This document shows positions 5,409 through 12,502 of a stretch of DNA of 12,502 nt, piece by piece. The DNA comes from QHCA01 sp003244095 (GTDB taxonomy: Bacteria > Actinomycetota > Actinomycetes > Mycobacteriales > QHCA01). Made by a program: the position numbers and the translations under genes. Numbering within the stretch: position 1 is the first letter of the stretch; each line of letters starts with the position of its first letter. The notes beneath the pieces were generated by a model. That model was not told the origin of the DNA. It saw nothing but the letters and a program-made list of their open reading frames with translations, and did no database searches. The stretch is from positions 1 to 12,502 of the forward strand of contig JBBQNN010000102.1 in assembly GCA_038329965.1 (NCBI GenBank), written 5' to 3'.

Positions 5409-7867
5409 CCGGGACGACGACCACGCCTGCGACCAGCAGCGCTGTCGCGGTGCCGCCGGGCTACGTCGGCGTCACCATCGACGGCTTCGAGATCGCCGTA
5501 CCCAAGGGCACCCTGATCATCCGGGCGGCCGAGCAACTGGGCATCCAGATCCCGCGGTTCTGCGACCACCCGCTGCTCAGCCCCATCGGGGCCTGCCGCC
5601 AGTGCATCGTCGAGATCGAGGGTCAGCGCAAGCCGGTCGCCTCGTGCACCACCACGGTGGCCGACGGCATGGTGGTGCTGACCCAGCTCACCTCCGCGGT
5701 CGCCGACAAGGCGCAGCAGGGCAACATGGAGATGCTGCTCATCAACCACCCGCTGGACTGCCCGGTCTGCGACAAGGGCGGGGAGTGCCCGCTGCAGAAC
5801 CAGGCGATGTCCAACGGCCGCGCCACCAGCCGTTTCCACGACATCAAGCGCACCTATCCCAAGCCGATCGCGATCTCCTCGCAGGTGCTGCTCGACCGCG
5901 AGCGGTGCGTGCTGTGCGCGCGCTGCACGAGGTTCTCCCAGGAGATCGCCGGCGACCCGTTCATCGAGCTGTTCGAGCGGGGCGCGCTGGAGCAGGTGGC
6001 GGTGTACGAGGATGAGCCGTTCGAGTCCTACTTCTCCGGCAACACGGTGCAGATCTGCCCGGTCGGCGCGCTGACCGGTGCGTCCTACCGGTTCCGCGCC
6101 CGGCCCTTCGACCTGCAGTCGACGCCGTCGGCCTGCGAGCACTGCGCCTCGGGATGCGCGCTGCGCACCGACTGGCGGCGCGGCAAGGTGACCCGCCGAC
6201 TGGCCGGCGACGACCCGGCGGTCAACGAGGAGTGGAACTGCGACAAGGGCCGGTGGGCGTTCACCTACGCCACCCACGGCGAGCGGATCATGACGCCGCT
6301 GGTCCGCGACGAGTCCGGCGAGCTGGTCACCGCGTCCTGGCCCGAGGCGATCGAGCGGGCCGCCGAGGGGCTGCGCGAGGCTCGCGACAGCGGCGGCGGG
6401 GTCGGCGTGCTGCCCGGCGGCCGGCTGACCGCCGAGGACGCCTATGCCTACGCGAAGTTCGCCCGGGTGGTGCTCGGCACCAACGACGTCGACATGCGCG
6501 CCCGGCCGCATTCCGACGAGGAGCTCGACTTCCTCGCCTCGCAGGTCGTGCGGGGTGTCCCCGCCGCGGGGGGCGTGACCTACGCCGAGCTGGAGGCCGC
6601 GCCGGCGGTGCTGCTGGCCGGCTTCGAGCCCGAGGAGGAGTCGCCGATCGTCTTCCTGCGGCTGCGCAAGGCCGTCCGTGGTCACGGACTCCAGGTGCTG
6701 GCCATCGCGCCCTTCACCAGCAACGGCCTGCGCAAGCTCGGCGGCACGCTGCTGCGCACGGTGCCCGGCGGTGAGGCCAACGTCCTGGCCGCCCTGGGGG
6801 GCAGGACGAACGACGCCGGCACCGTTGCTGCCCGGTTGCGCGAGGAAGGCGCCGTGATCGTCGTCGGCGAGCGGCTGGCCAGCGCCCCGGGCGCGCTGTC
6901 GGCCGCCGCCCGGCTGGCCCGCGAGACCGGTGCCCGGCTGGCCTGGGTGCCGCGCCGGGCCGGCGAGCGGGGTGCGGTCGAGACCGGCGCCCTGCCGACG
7001 CTGCTGCCCGGTGGGCGCCTGACCTTCGACCCGGAGGCGCGCGAGGACCTGGCCCGGATCTGGGACACCGACCCGCTTCCGGCCGCTCGCGGGCGCGATA
7101 CGACCGCGATCCTCACCGCGGCCCGGGACGGCGAGCTGGCCGGCCTGCTGGTCGGCGGGGTCGACACCGGCGACCTGCCCGACCCGGAGCTGGCCGAGGC
7201 GGCGCTTTCCAACGCCGGTTTCGTGGTCAGCCTGGAGCTGCTGCCCTCGGCCGCGACCGCCCGGGCCGACGTCGTCCTGCCGGTGGCACCCGCCCAGGAG
7301 AAGGCCGGCACCTACGTCGACTGGGAGGGCCGGCTGCGATCCTTCGACACCACGCTGCGCGGCACCGGGGCCCTGCCGGACGGCCGGATCCTCGACGCCA
7401 TCGCCGACGAGCTCGGCGTCGACCTGGGCACCGCCGACGTGGAGTCGGTGCGGGTCGAGTGGAGCCGGCTGGGCCCGACGCTGGCCGCCCGGCCGGAGCC
7501 GCCGATGGTCGCCGCCGCACGAACGCCGATCCCCGCCGCCGGTGAGGCCGTGCTCGCGACCTGGCACGGGCTGCTCGACGAGGGCACCCTGCAGCAGGGC
7601 GAGCCGCACCTCGCCGGCACCGCCAAGCGTCCCCGGGTCCACCTGTCCGCCGGCACCGCCTGCGAGATCGGGGCCGAGCCCGGTGACGACGTCACGGTGT
7701 CGACCGACCGCGGCTCCATCACGCTCCCGCTGGTGATCGCCGACCTGCCCGACCGGGTCGTCTGGCTGCCGACCTGCTCGGCCGGCTCCCACGTCTACCG
7801 GATGCTCGGTGCCGACAGCGGCTCGGTCGTAGGCATAGCTCCGGCCGGGAAGGACGGTGCCCGATGA
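5405..7867 (+). CDS. nuoG: NADH-quinone oxidoreductase subunit G (75 kDa, multi-cluster)
   Basis: Encodes 820 residues. NuoG carries the chain of Fe-S clusters between NuoF and NuoI. In order: a 2Fe-2S ferredoxin domain (N1b) with Cys53, Cys64, Cys67 and Cys81; cluster N5 with His115, Cys119, Cys122 and Cys128; cluster N4 with Cys168, Cys171, Cys174 and Cys218; then Cys244, Cys247, Cys251 and Cys279, the four-cysteine motif of the off-path cluster N7 that only some bacteria keep. From about residue 290 on is a molybdopterin-oxidoreductase-like domain, which in NuoG proteins is structural, ending in a beta-barrel-like segment (about 640-810). Residues 1-18 are a T/A/P-rich extension. The ATG at 5405 overlaps the nuoF stop. 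A long open frame opposite this gene is a composition artefact. Confidence 0.97.
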   Translation: MTGTTTTPATSSAVAVPPGYVGVTIDGFEIAVPKGTLIIRAAEQLGIQIPRFCDHPLLSPIGACRQCIVEIEGQRKPVASCTTTVADGMVVLTQLTSAVADKAQQGNMEMLLINHPLDCPVCDKGGECPLQNQAMSNGRATSRFHDIKRTYPKPIAISSQVLLDRERCVLCARCTRFSQEIAGDPFIELFERGALEQVAVYEDEPFESYFSGNTVQICPVGALTGASYRFRARPFDLQSTPSACEHCASGCALRTDWRRGKVTRRLAGDDPAVNEEWNCDKGRWAFTYATHGERIMTPLVRDESGELVTASWPEAIERAAEGLREARDSGGGVGVLPGGRLTAEDAYAYAKFARVVLGTNDVDMRARPHSDEELDFLASQVVRGVPAAGGVTYAELEAAPAVLLAGFEPEEESPIVFLRLRKAVRGHGLQVLAIAPFTSNGLRKLGGTLLRTVPGGEANVLAALGGRTNDAGTVAARLREEGAVIVVGERLASAPGALSAAARLARETGARLAWVPRRAGERGAVETGALPTLLPGGRLTFDPEAREDLARIWDTDPLPAARGRDTTAILTAARDGELAGLLVGGVDTGDLPDPELAEAALSNAGFVVSLELLPSAATARADVVLPVAPAQEKAGTYVDWEGRLRSFDTTLRGTGALPDGRILDAIADELGVDLGTADVESVRVEWSRLGPTLAARPEPPMVAAARTPIPAAGEAVLATWHGLLDEGTLQQGEPHLAGTAKRPRVHLSAGTACEIGAEPGDDVTVSTDRGSITLPLVIADLPDRVVWLPTCSAGSHVYRMLGADSGSVVGIAPAGKDGAR

Positions 7868-9225
7868 CGTCTGCCGCTATGCAGCTGGAGGCACCGCAGA
7901 AGCTCGGGACCTTCGGCACCGAGCCGATCTGGCTGATCGCGGTCAAGGTCGTCGCCGTCTTCGGCTTCCTGGTCGTGATGACGCTGTTCACGATCTGGCT
8001 CGAGCGCCGGGTCGTCGGCCGCATGCAGAACCGGATCGGTCCCAACCGGGTCGGCCCGCAGGGACTGCTGCAGAGCCTGGCCGACGGCATCAAGCTGGCG
8101 TTCAAGGAAGACATCGTCCCGACGATGGTCGACAAGCCGGTCTACATCCTGGCGCCGATCCTCGCGACCGTCCCGGCCTTCCTGGCCTTCTCGGTGATCC
8201 CGCTGGGGCCCGAGGTGAGCGTCTTCGGCCACCACACCGCGCTGCAGCTCACCGACCTGCCGGTGGCGGTGCTGTTCATCCTCGCCTGCTCGTCACTGGG
8301 CATCTACGGCATCGTCCTGGCCGGCTGGGCCAGCGGCTCCACGTACCCGCTGCTGGGCAGCCTGCGCAGCGCCGCGCAGATGGTGTCCTACGAAGTCGCC
8401 ATGGGCCTGTCGATCGTGCCGGTGTTCCTGACGGCCGGCTCGCTGTCCACGAGCGAGATCGTGTCGGCCCAGGCGTCCGGCTCCACGCTGACCCTGTTCG
8501 GCGCCAATCTGCACCTGCCGTCGTGGTACGCGATCATGCTGGCGCCGAGCTTCGTCATCTACTTCATCTCGGCGGTCGGCGAGACCAACCGGGCACCCTT
8601 CGACCTGCCGGAGGCCGAGTCGGAGCTGGTCGGCGGCTTCCACACCGAGTACTCCTCGCTGAAGTTCGCGCTGTTCTTCCTCGCGGAATACGTCAACATG
8701 GTCACCGTCTCCGCCCTGGCCACCACGCTGTTCCTCGGCGGGTGGCGGGCACCCTGGCCGCTGTCGCTGTGGGCCGGCGCCAACTCCGGGTGGTGGCCCC
8801 TGCTGTGGTTCACCGCGAAGGTCTTCGGCGGCATCTTCGTCTTCATCTGGCTGCGCGGCACCCTGCCCCGGCTGCGCTACGACCAGTTCATGCAGCTGGG
8901 CTGGAAGGTCCTCGTACCTCTGAGCCTGTTGTGGATCCTGCTGGTCGACGCGGTCCGGGTCCTCGGCCAGCAGAGCTACGACCGGCGCACCGTGCTGCTC
9001 TGGGTCGGCATCCCGCTGGCCATCGCCCTGCTGATCACGTTCGTCTGGCCCGAGTCCAAGAAGGCCGGGCCAGAGGCCGTCGACGAGGTCGCGGCCGACG
9101 ACGCGCTGGCCTTCCCGGTGCCACCGATGGACCTCGTCGTGCCGCCGTCGCCACGGCTGGTCCCGGCAGCTGCCCGGACGACCGCGACCGAAGGAATCGA
9201 AGGAGAGGACGGCCCGGATGCTTGA
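7864..9225 (+). CDS. nuoH: NADH-quinone oxidoreductase subunit H with extended C-terminus
   Basis: Encodes 453 residues, against about 325 in E. coli. NuoH (ND1-type) is the membrane subunit that docks the peripheral arm and forms the lower quinone chamber. Signatures are ERRVVGRMQNRIGPNRVGPQ (47-66), KLAFKED (77-83) and the acidic loop GETNRAPFDLPEAESELVGG (239-258) that couples quinone chemistry to pumping. About eight helices match the family. Beyond the usual end (around residue 370) there is an extra hydrophobic segment (377-395), then a soluble tail containing FPVPPMDLVVPPSPR (417-431), a P-rich motif I recall in other actinobacterial NuoH. The ATG at 7864 overlaps the nuoG stop and has AAGGA at 7850-7854. 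The gene runs eight bases into nuoI. Confidence 0.96.
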   Translation: MTSAAMQLEAPQKLGTFGTEPIWLIAVKVVAVFGFLVVMTLFTIWLERRVVGRMQNRIGPNRVGPQGLLQSLADGIKLAFKEDIVPTMVDKPVYILAPILATVPAFLAFSVIPLGPEVSVFGHHTALQLTDLPVAVLFILACSSLGIYGIVLAGWASGSTYPLLGSLRSAAQMVSYEVAMGLSIVPVFLTAGSLSTSEIVSAQASGSTLTLFGANLHLPSWYAIMLAPSFVIYFISAVGETNRAPFDLPEAESELVGGFHTEYSSLKFALFFLAEYVNMVTVSALATTLFLGGWRAPWPLSLWAGANSGWWPLLWFTAKVFGGIFVFIWLRGTLPRLRYDQFMQLGWKVLVPLSLLWILLVDAVRVLGQQSYDRRTVLLWVGIPLAIALLITFVWPESKKAGPEAVDEVAADDALAFPVPPMDLVVPPSPRLVPAAARTTATEGIEGEDGPDA

Positions 9226-9769
9226 CTCGATCAAGGGCTTCGGCCTGACCTTCGGCACCATGTTCAAGAAGGTGGCCACGGAGCAGTACCCGTACGAGGT
9301 CAAGGCGACCGCACCGCGTTACCACGGGCGGCACCAGCTCAACCGCCATCCCGACGGGCTGGAGAAGTGCGTGGGTTGCGAGCTGTGCGCCTGGGCCTGC
9401 CCGGCCGACGCGATCTACGTCGAGGGCGCCGACAACACCGAGGAGGCCCGCTACTCTCCGGGGGAGCGCTACGGCGCGGTCTACCAGATCAACTATGCGC
9501 GGTGCATCTTCTGCGGCCTGTGCATCGAGGCCTGCCCGACCCGGTCGCTGACGATGACCAATGAGTACGAGCTGGCCTCCGACAGCCGCCAGGACCTGAT
9601 CTTCACCAAGGAGCAGTTGCTGGCGCCGCTGCTGCCCGGCATGGACTCGCCGCCGCACCCGATGCGGCTGGGCGAGACCGAGCGCGACTACTACATCGGG
9701 GCCGTCGCCAACCCGGGCGCGTCGGCCGGCGCCCAGACATCGCAGACCGGATCGGGGGGCGACACGTGA
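9218..9769 (+). CDS. nuoI: NADH-quinone oxidoreductase subunit I (two 4Fe-4S clusters)
   Basis: Encodes 183 residues. NuoI is an 8Fe ferredoxin-like subunit holding clusters N6a and N6b, which relay electrons from NuoG to N2 in NuoB. The two motifs are clear: Cys51, Cys54, Cys57 and Cys61 in CVGCELCAWACP, and Cys96, Cys99, Cys102 and Cys106 in CIFCGLCIEACP. The amphipathic N-terminal helix (GFGLTFGTMFKK) fits attachment along NuoH. The C-terminus is a G/S/T-rich tail (from about residue 163) that looks disordered. The ATG at 9218 lies inside the end of nuoH and is supported by AAGGAGAGG at 9200-9208, one of the strongest ribosome sites in the window. The stop overlaps the nuoJ start as GTGA. 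Confidence 0.97.
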   Translation: MLDSIKGFGLTFGTMFKKVATEQYPYEVKATAPRYHGRHQLNRHPDGLEKCVGCELCAWACPADAIYVEGADNTEEARYSPGERYGAVYQINYARCIFCGLCIEACPTRSLTMTNEYELASDSRQDLIFTKEQLLAPLLPGMDSPPHPMRLGETERDYYIGAVANPGASAGAQTSQTGSGGDT

Positions 9770-10548
9770 CCGGTGCCATTTCACTGGCGGCCGCCGCCAG
9801 TGCCGCGGCGAGCAACCACGTCAGCACGGCCGAGGCGGTGACCTTCTGGATCCTCGGCCCCATCGCCCTGGCCGGCGCCGTCGGCATGGTGCTGTCGCGC
9901 AACGCGGTGCACTCGGCCCTCTGCCTGGTCACGACGATGTTCAGCCTCGGCGTGTTCTACGTCCTGCAGTCCGGGCCGTTCATCGGCATGGTGCAGATCA
10001 TCGTCTACACCGGCGCGATCATGATCCTCTTCCTCTTCGTCCTGATGCTGGTCGGCCGCGACTCGGCCGACTCGATCATCGAGACGCTGCGCGGCCAACG
10101 GGTGGCGGCGGCGCTGTTCGGTATCGGCTTCGCGGTCCTCGTCACGCTGGCCCTGGGCCGCGGTCTGTCGTCGGGCAAGGTCGTGGGCCTGAACCGTACG
10201 GTGGGCTACACCGGCAACGTCAACGCTATCGCCGGCCTGCTGTTCACCAGGTACGTCTTCGCCTTCGAGGTCACCAGCGCCCTGCTGATCACCGCCGCGG
10301 TCGGTGCCATGGTGCTGGCCCACGTCGAGCGGCCCCCGGAGGGCCGCACCACCCAGCGTGAGCTGTCCCGCCGCCGCTTCCGTTCCGGCGCCTATCCCGG
10401 CCCGCTGCCTGGCCCGGGCGTGTTCGCCACGTCGGACTCCGTCGCCACGCCGGCGCTGCTGCCCGACGGCACCGCGTCGGTCACCGGCGGCGAACCGGTC
10501 GTCGAGCAGATGTCGCTGCGCCAGGCCCGTTCGAAGGACCAGACGTGA
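9766..10548 (+). CDS. nuoJ: NADH-quinone oxidoreductase subunit J with extended C-terminus
   Basis: Encodes 260 residues from a GTG at 9766 that overlaps the nuoI stop; GGGGGG at 9754-9759 is the likely ribosome site. NuoJ (ND6-type) is a membrane subunit packed against NuoK and NuoA. Five hydrophobic helices are visible at about residues 24-44, 48-67, 73-96, 113-133 and 166-187. The third includes GMVQIIVYTGAIMILFLFV, the conserved helix with a pi-bulge that rearranges during turnover. Residues from about 188 to 260 form a hydrophilic tail absent from the roughly 184-residue E. coli protein. It includes AYPGPLPGPGVFATSD and TPALLPDGTA, which resemble motifs I recall in other actinobacterial NuoJ. 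The N-terminal 22 residues are A/S-rich. Confidence 0.95.
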   Translation: MTGAISLAAAASAAASNHVSTAEAVTFWILGPIALAGAVGMVLSRNAVHSALCLVTTMFSLGVFYVLQSGPFIGMVQIIVYTGAIMILFLFVLMLVGRDSADSIIETLRGQRVAAALFGIGFAVLVTLALGRGLSSGKVVGLNRTVGYTGNVNAIAGLLFTRYVFAFEVTSALLITAAVGAMVLAHVERPPEGRTTQRELSRRRFRSGAYPGPLPGPGVFATSDSVATPALLPDGTASVTGGEPVVEQMSLRQARSKDQT

Positions 10549-10844
10549 CACCTACCTATTACCTGCTGCTGTCGGCCGCGCTGTTCACGATCGGGGCGGT
10601 CGGCGTGCTCGTCCGGCGCAACGCGATCGTGGTGTTCATGTGCGTCGAGTTGATGCTCAACGCCGTCAACCTCACCCTGGTGACCTTCTCGCGGATCAAC
10701 GGCACCCTCGACGGCCAGGTCATGGCCTTCTTCGTCATGGTGGTCGCGGCCGCCGAGGTGGTCGTCGGCCTGGCGATCATCATGTCGATCTTCCGCCACC
10801 GCCGCTCGGCCTCGGTCGATGACGCCAACCTGCTGAAGTACTGA
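10545..10844 (+). CDS. nuoK: NADH-quinone oxidoreductase subunit K
   Basis: Encodes 99 residues, the standard NuoK (ND4L-type) size, with three hydrophobic helices at about 4-22, 27-48 and 59-83. The two membrane-buried glutamates needed for proton transfer in E. coli (Glu36 and Glu72) correspond to Glu35 in FMCVELMLNAVNL and Glu71 in VVAAAEVVVGLA. It starts with a GTG at 10545 that overlaps the nuoJ stop, with GAAGGA at 10533-10538 inside the nuoJ end. The C-terminus ends DDANLLKY, similar to other members. A 13-base gap separates it from nuoL, the largest spacing inside the operon. Confidence 0.97.
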   Translation: MTPTYYLLLSAALFTIGAVGVLVRRNAIVVFMCVELMLNAVNLTLVTFSRINGTLDGQVMAFFVMVVAAAEVVVGLAIIMSIFRHRRSASVDDANLLKY

Positions 10845-10857
10845 GCCGAGGACTCCC

Positions 10858-12502
10858 GTGTCTCACGTGATAGCCGCCGCCCCGCCGGCGTACGCCCATG
10901 CCAGCGGGCTGCTCGGCACCACCTGGCTGCTGCTCGCCCTGCCATTGTTGGGTGCCGCGGTGCTCCTGCTCGTCGGCAAGCGGGGCGACCGCTGGGGGCA
11001 CCTGCTCGGCTGCGCCACCGTGGGCGCGTCGTTCGTCCTGGGTCTGCTCTACTTCTTCGCGCTGCGCGGCATGTCGCACCGGGCGGTCTCCGTACACCTC
11101 TACGACTGGGTGCCGGTCAGCGGCTTCAGGGCCGAGCTGGGCCTGCTGTACGACCCCCTGTCGGCGGTGTTCGTCCTGCTGATCACCGGCGTGGGTTTCC
11201 TGATCCACGTCTACTCGATCGGCTACATGTCGCACGACCCCGGCCGGCGGCGGTTCTTCGGCTATCTCAACCTGTTCGTCGCCGCGATGCTGCTGCTGGT
11301 GCTCGGCAACAACTACCTCTCGCTGTACGCCGGCTGGGAGTGGGTCGGCCTCGCGTCCTACCTGCTGATCGCCTTCTGGCACTACAAGCCCGAGGCCGCC
11401 ACCGCCGCCAAGAAGGCCTTCATCGCCAACCGTGTCGGTGATGTCGGGCTGATCATCGCGATCTTCCTGATGTTCGCCACCCTGGGTACGACGTCCTTCG
11501 ACGGGGTGTTCGCCGGCGTCGGCACGCTCGGCGGTGGCACGCTGACCGCGCTGGCCCTGCTGCTGCTGCTCGGCGCGTGCGGCAAGTCCGGGCAGTTCCC
11601 GCTGCAGACCTGGCTGCCCGACGCCATGGAGGGCCCGACGCCGGTGTCGGCACTGATCCACGCCGCGACCATGGTCACCGCCGGCGTCTACCTGATCGCC
11701 CGGTCGGCGCCGATCTACAACGTCACGCAGGACGGTCGCACGGTGGTGGCGATCATCGGCGTGGTGACGCTCCTGCTTGGCTGCATCATCGGCTGCGCCA
11801 AGGACGACATCAAGCGGGTCCTGGCCTATTCGACGGTCAGCCAGATCGGCTACATGTTCCTGGCGGTCGGCCTCGGCCCGGCCGGCTATGCCATCGGCAT
11901 CCTGCACCTGCTGGCCCACGGCTCCTTCAAGGCCGGGCTGTTCCTCGGCGCCGGCTCGATCATGCACGGGATGAACGACCAGGTCGACATGCGGCACTAC
12001 GGCGGGCTGGCCCGGCGGATGCCGATCACGTTCGTCACCATGGCCTGTGGCTACCTGGCGATCATCGGGTTTCCGTTGTTCGACGGCTTCTACGCCAAGG
12101 ACCCGATCATCGAGGCGGCCTTCGCGGCCGAAGGCGCCGAGGGCTGGATCCTGGGCACCGCGGCCCTGCTCGGCGCCGGCATCACGGCGTTCTACATGAC
12201 CCGGTTGATGATCATGACCTTCTTCGGCGAGCCGCGGTGGAAGGAACTGCGCTCGCCCGACGGTCGCGAGTACCACCCGCACGAATCGTCGATGGTGATG
12301 ACCGTGCCGATGATCATCCTGGCAGTCGGCTCGGTCGGCGCGGGTGCCTTCCTGGCGATCAACAACCGGTTGGCCGACTGGCTGGCGCCGTCGGTCGGCC
12401 CCTATGAGGAGCCCGAACCGCCGATGGCGCCGATCCTGATCACCGGGCTGACGCTGGCCGTGGTCGCAGTCGGCGTCTTCATCGCCTACTGGATCATCGG
12501 CC
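10858..12502 (+). CDS. nuoL: NADH-quinone oxidoreductase subunit L (3' end beyond window)
   Basis: The frame from the GTG at 10858 is open to the window edge: 548 codons without a stop, so the C-terminal part (distal helices and the long lateral helix expected of NuoL) is missing. GAGGA at 10848-10852 precedes the start; a GTG three codons later is an alternative. NuoL (ND5-type) is the distal antiporter-like proton pump. Key residues are present: Glu161 in AGWEWVGLASYLLIAFW (helix 5), Lys243 in GKSGQFPLQTWLPDAMEGPTPVSALIH-type context (helix 7), His350, His354 and Lys358 in LHLLAHGSFKAGLF, and Lys414 in FDGFYAKDPII. I translated the whole visible part and saw no frameshift or premature stop. 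NuoM and nuoN would be expected downstream. Confidence 0.96.
   Translation, partial: MSHVIAAAPPAYAHASGLLGTTWLLLALPLLGAAVLLLVGKRGDRWGHLLGCATVGASFVLGLLYFFALRGMSHRAVSVHLYDWVPVSGFRAELGLLYDPLSAVFVLLITGVGFLIHVYSIGYMSHDPGRRRFFGYLNLFVAAMLLLVLGNNYLSLYAGWEWVGLASYLLIAFWHYKPEAATAAKKAFIANRVGDVGLIIAIFLMFATLGTTSFDGVFAGVGTLGGGTLTALALLLLLGACGKSGQFPLQTWLPDAMEGPTPVSALIHAATMVTAGVYLIARSAPIYNVTQDGRTVVAIIGVVTLLLGCIIGCAKDDIKRVLAYSTVSQIGYMFLAVGLGPAGYAIGILHLLAHGSFKAGLFLGAGSIMHGMNDQVDMRHYGGLARRMPITFVTMACGYLAIIGFPLFDGFYAKDPIIEAAFAAEGAEGWILGTAALLGAGITAFYMTRLMIMTFFGEPRWKELRSPDGREYHPHESSMVMTVPMIILAVGSVGAGAFLAINNRLADWLAPSVGPYEEPEPPMAPILITGLTLAVVAVGVFIAYWIIG

Noticed and set aside
5351..7792. An 813-codon open frame on the minus strand opposite nuoG
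   Set aside because: Its product is G/R/P/Q/A-rich with no recognisable domain, and it lies exactly opposite a gene with all expected Fe-S motifs. Long antisense frames are common opposite G/C-ending codons.
7857..9248. A 463-codon frame on the plus strand, shifted relative to nuoH
   Set aside because: It is an R/A/G/P-rich shadow of nuoH, which itself has clear family motifs, coupled start and strong downstream ribosome site.
10780..12282. A 500-codon open frame on the minus strand opposite nuoL
   Set aside because: Low-complexity, charged product (many Q, H, D, R) that mirrors the codons of nuoL; no ribosome site or family motif seen.

Overview
This window is a high-GC, almost completely coding stretch that I read as the proximal two-thirds of an actinobacterial nuo operon, encoding the proton-pumping NADH:menaquinone oxidoreductase (NDH-1, respiratory complex I). 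The phylum call (Actinomycetota) rests on strong G/C preference at third codon positions, frequent GTG starts, separate nuoC and nuoD genes, lineage-style extensions on NuoC, NuoE, NuoH and NuoJ, and a geranylgeranyl-reductase-family gene directly upstream. I cannot name the genus.

Layout, all on the + strand. Bases 1-344 hold the 3' end of a FAD-dependent geranylgeranyl-reductase-family gene. A 142-base gap (345-486) follows, with a 12-bp tandem repeat, a short dyad and an unannotated 50-codon arginine-rich reading frame that runs from the upstream stop codon into the nuoA start. Then come nuoA (487-849), nuoB (851-1396), nuoC (1393-2103), nuoD (2100-3422), nuoE (3422-4093), nuoF (4098-5408), nuoG (5405-7867), nuoH (7864-9225), nuoI (9218-9769), nuoJ (9766-10548), nuoK (10545-10844) and the 5' part of nuoL (10858 to the window edge). 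The expected nuoM and nuoN lie outside.

The genes make one machine. NuoE, F and G form the NADH-oxidising module (FMN plus Fe-S clusters). NuoB, C, D and I form the connecting arm that carries electrons to cluster N2 and the quinone. NuoA, H, J, K and L form membrane subunits of the proton-pumping arm. All expected Fe-S ligands and the main proton-path charged residues are present, so the complex looks functional. Adjacent genes overlap by 1-8 bases or are at most 13 bases apart, which suggests one transcript with translational coupling. The upstream reductase plausibly saturates the tail of the menaquinone that this complex reduces.

I found no phage, transposon, CRISPR array, tRNA or rRNA, and no evidence of a wholly new system. 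The best places for a second look are the small reading frame and repeat before nuoA, the actinobacterial tails of NuoH and NuoJ, and a cluster of uncommon codons in nuoF.
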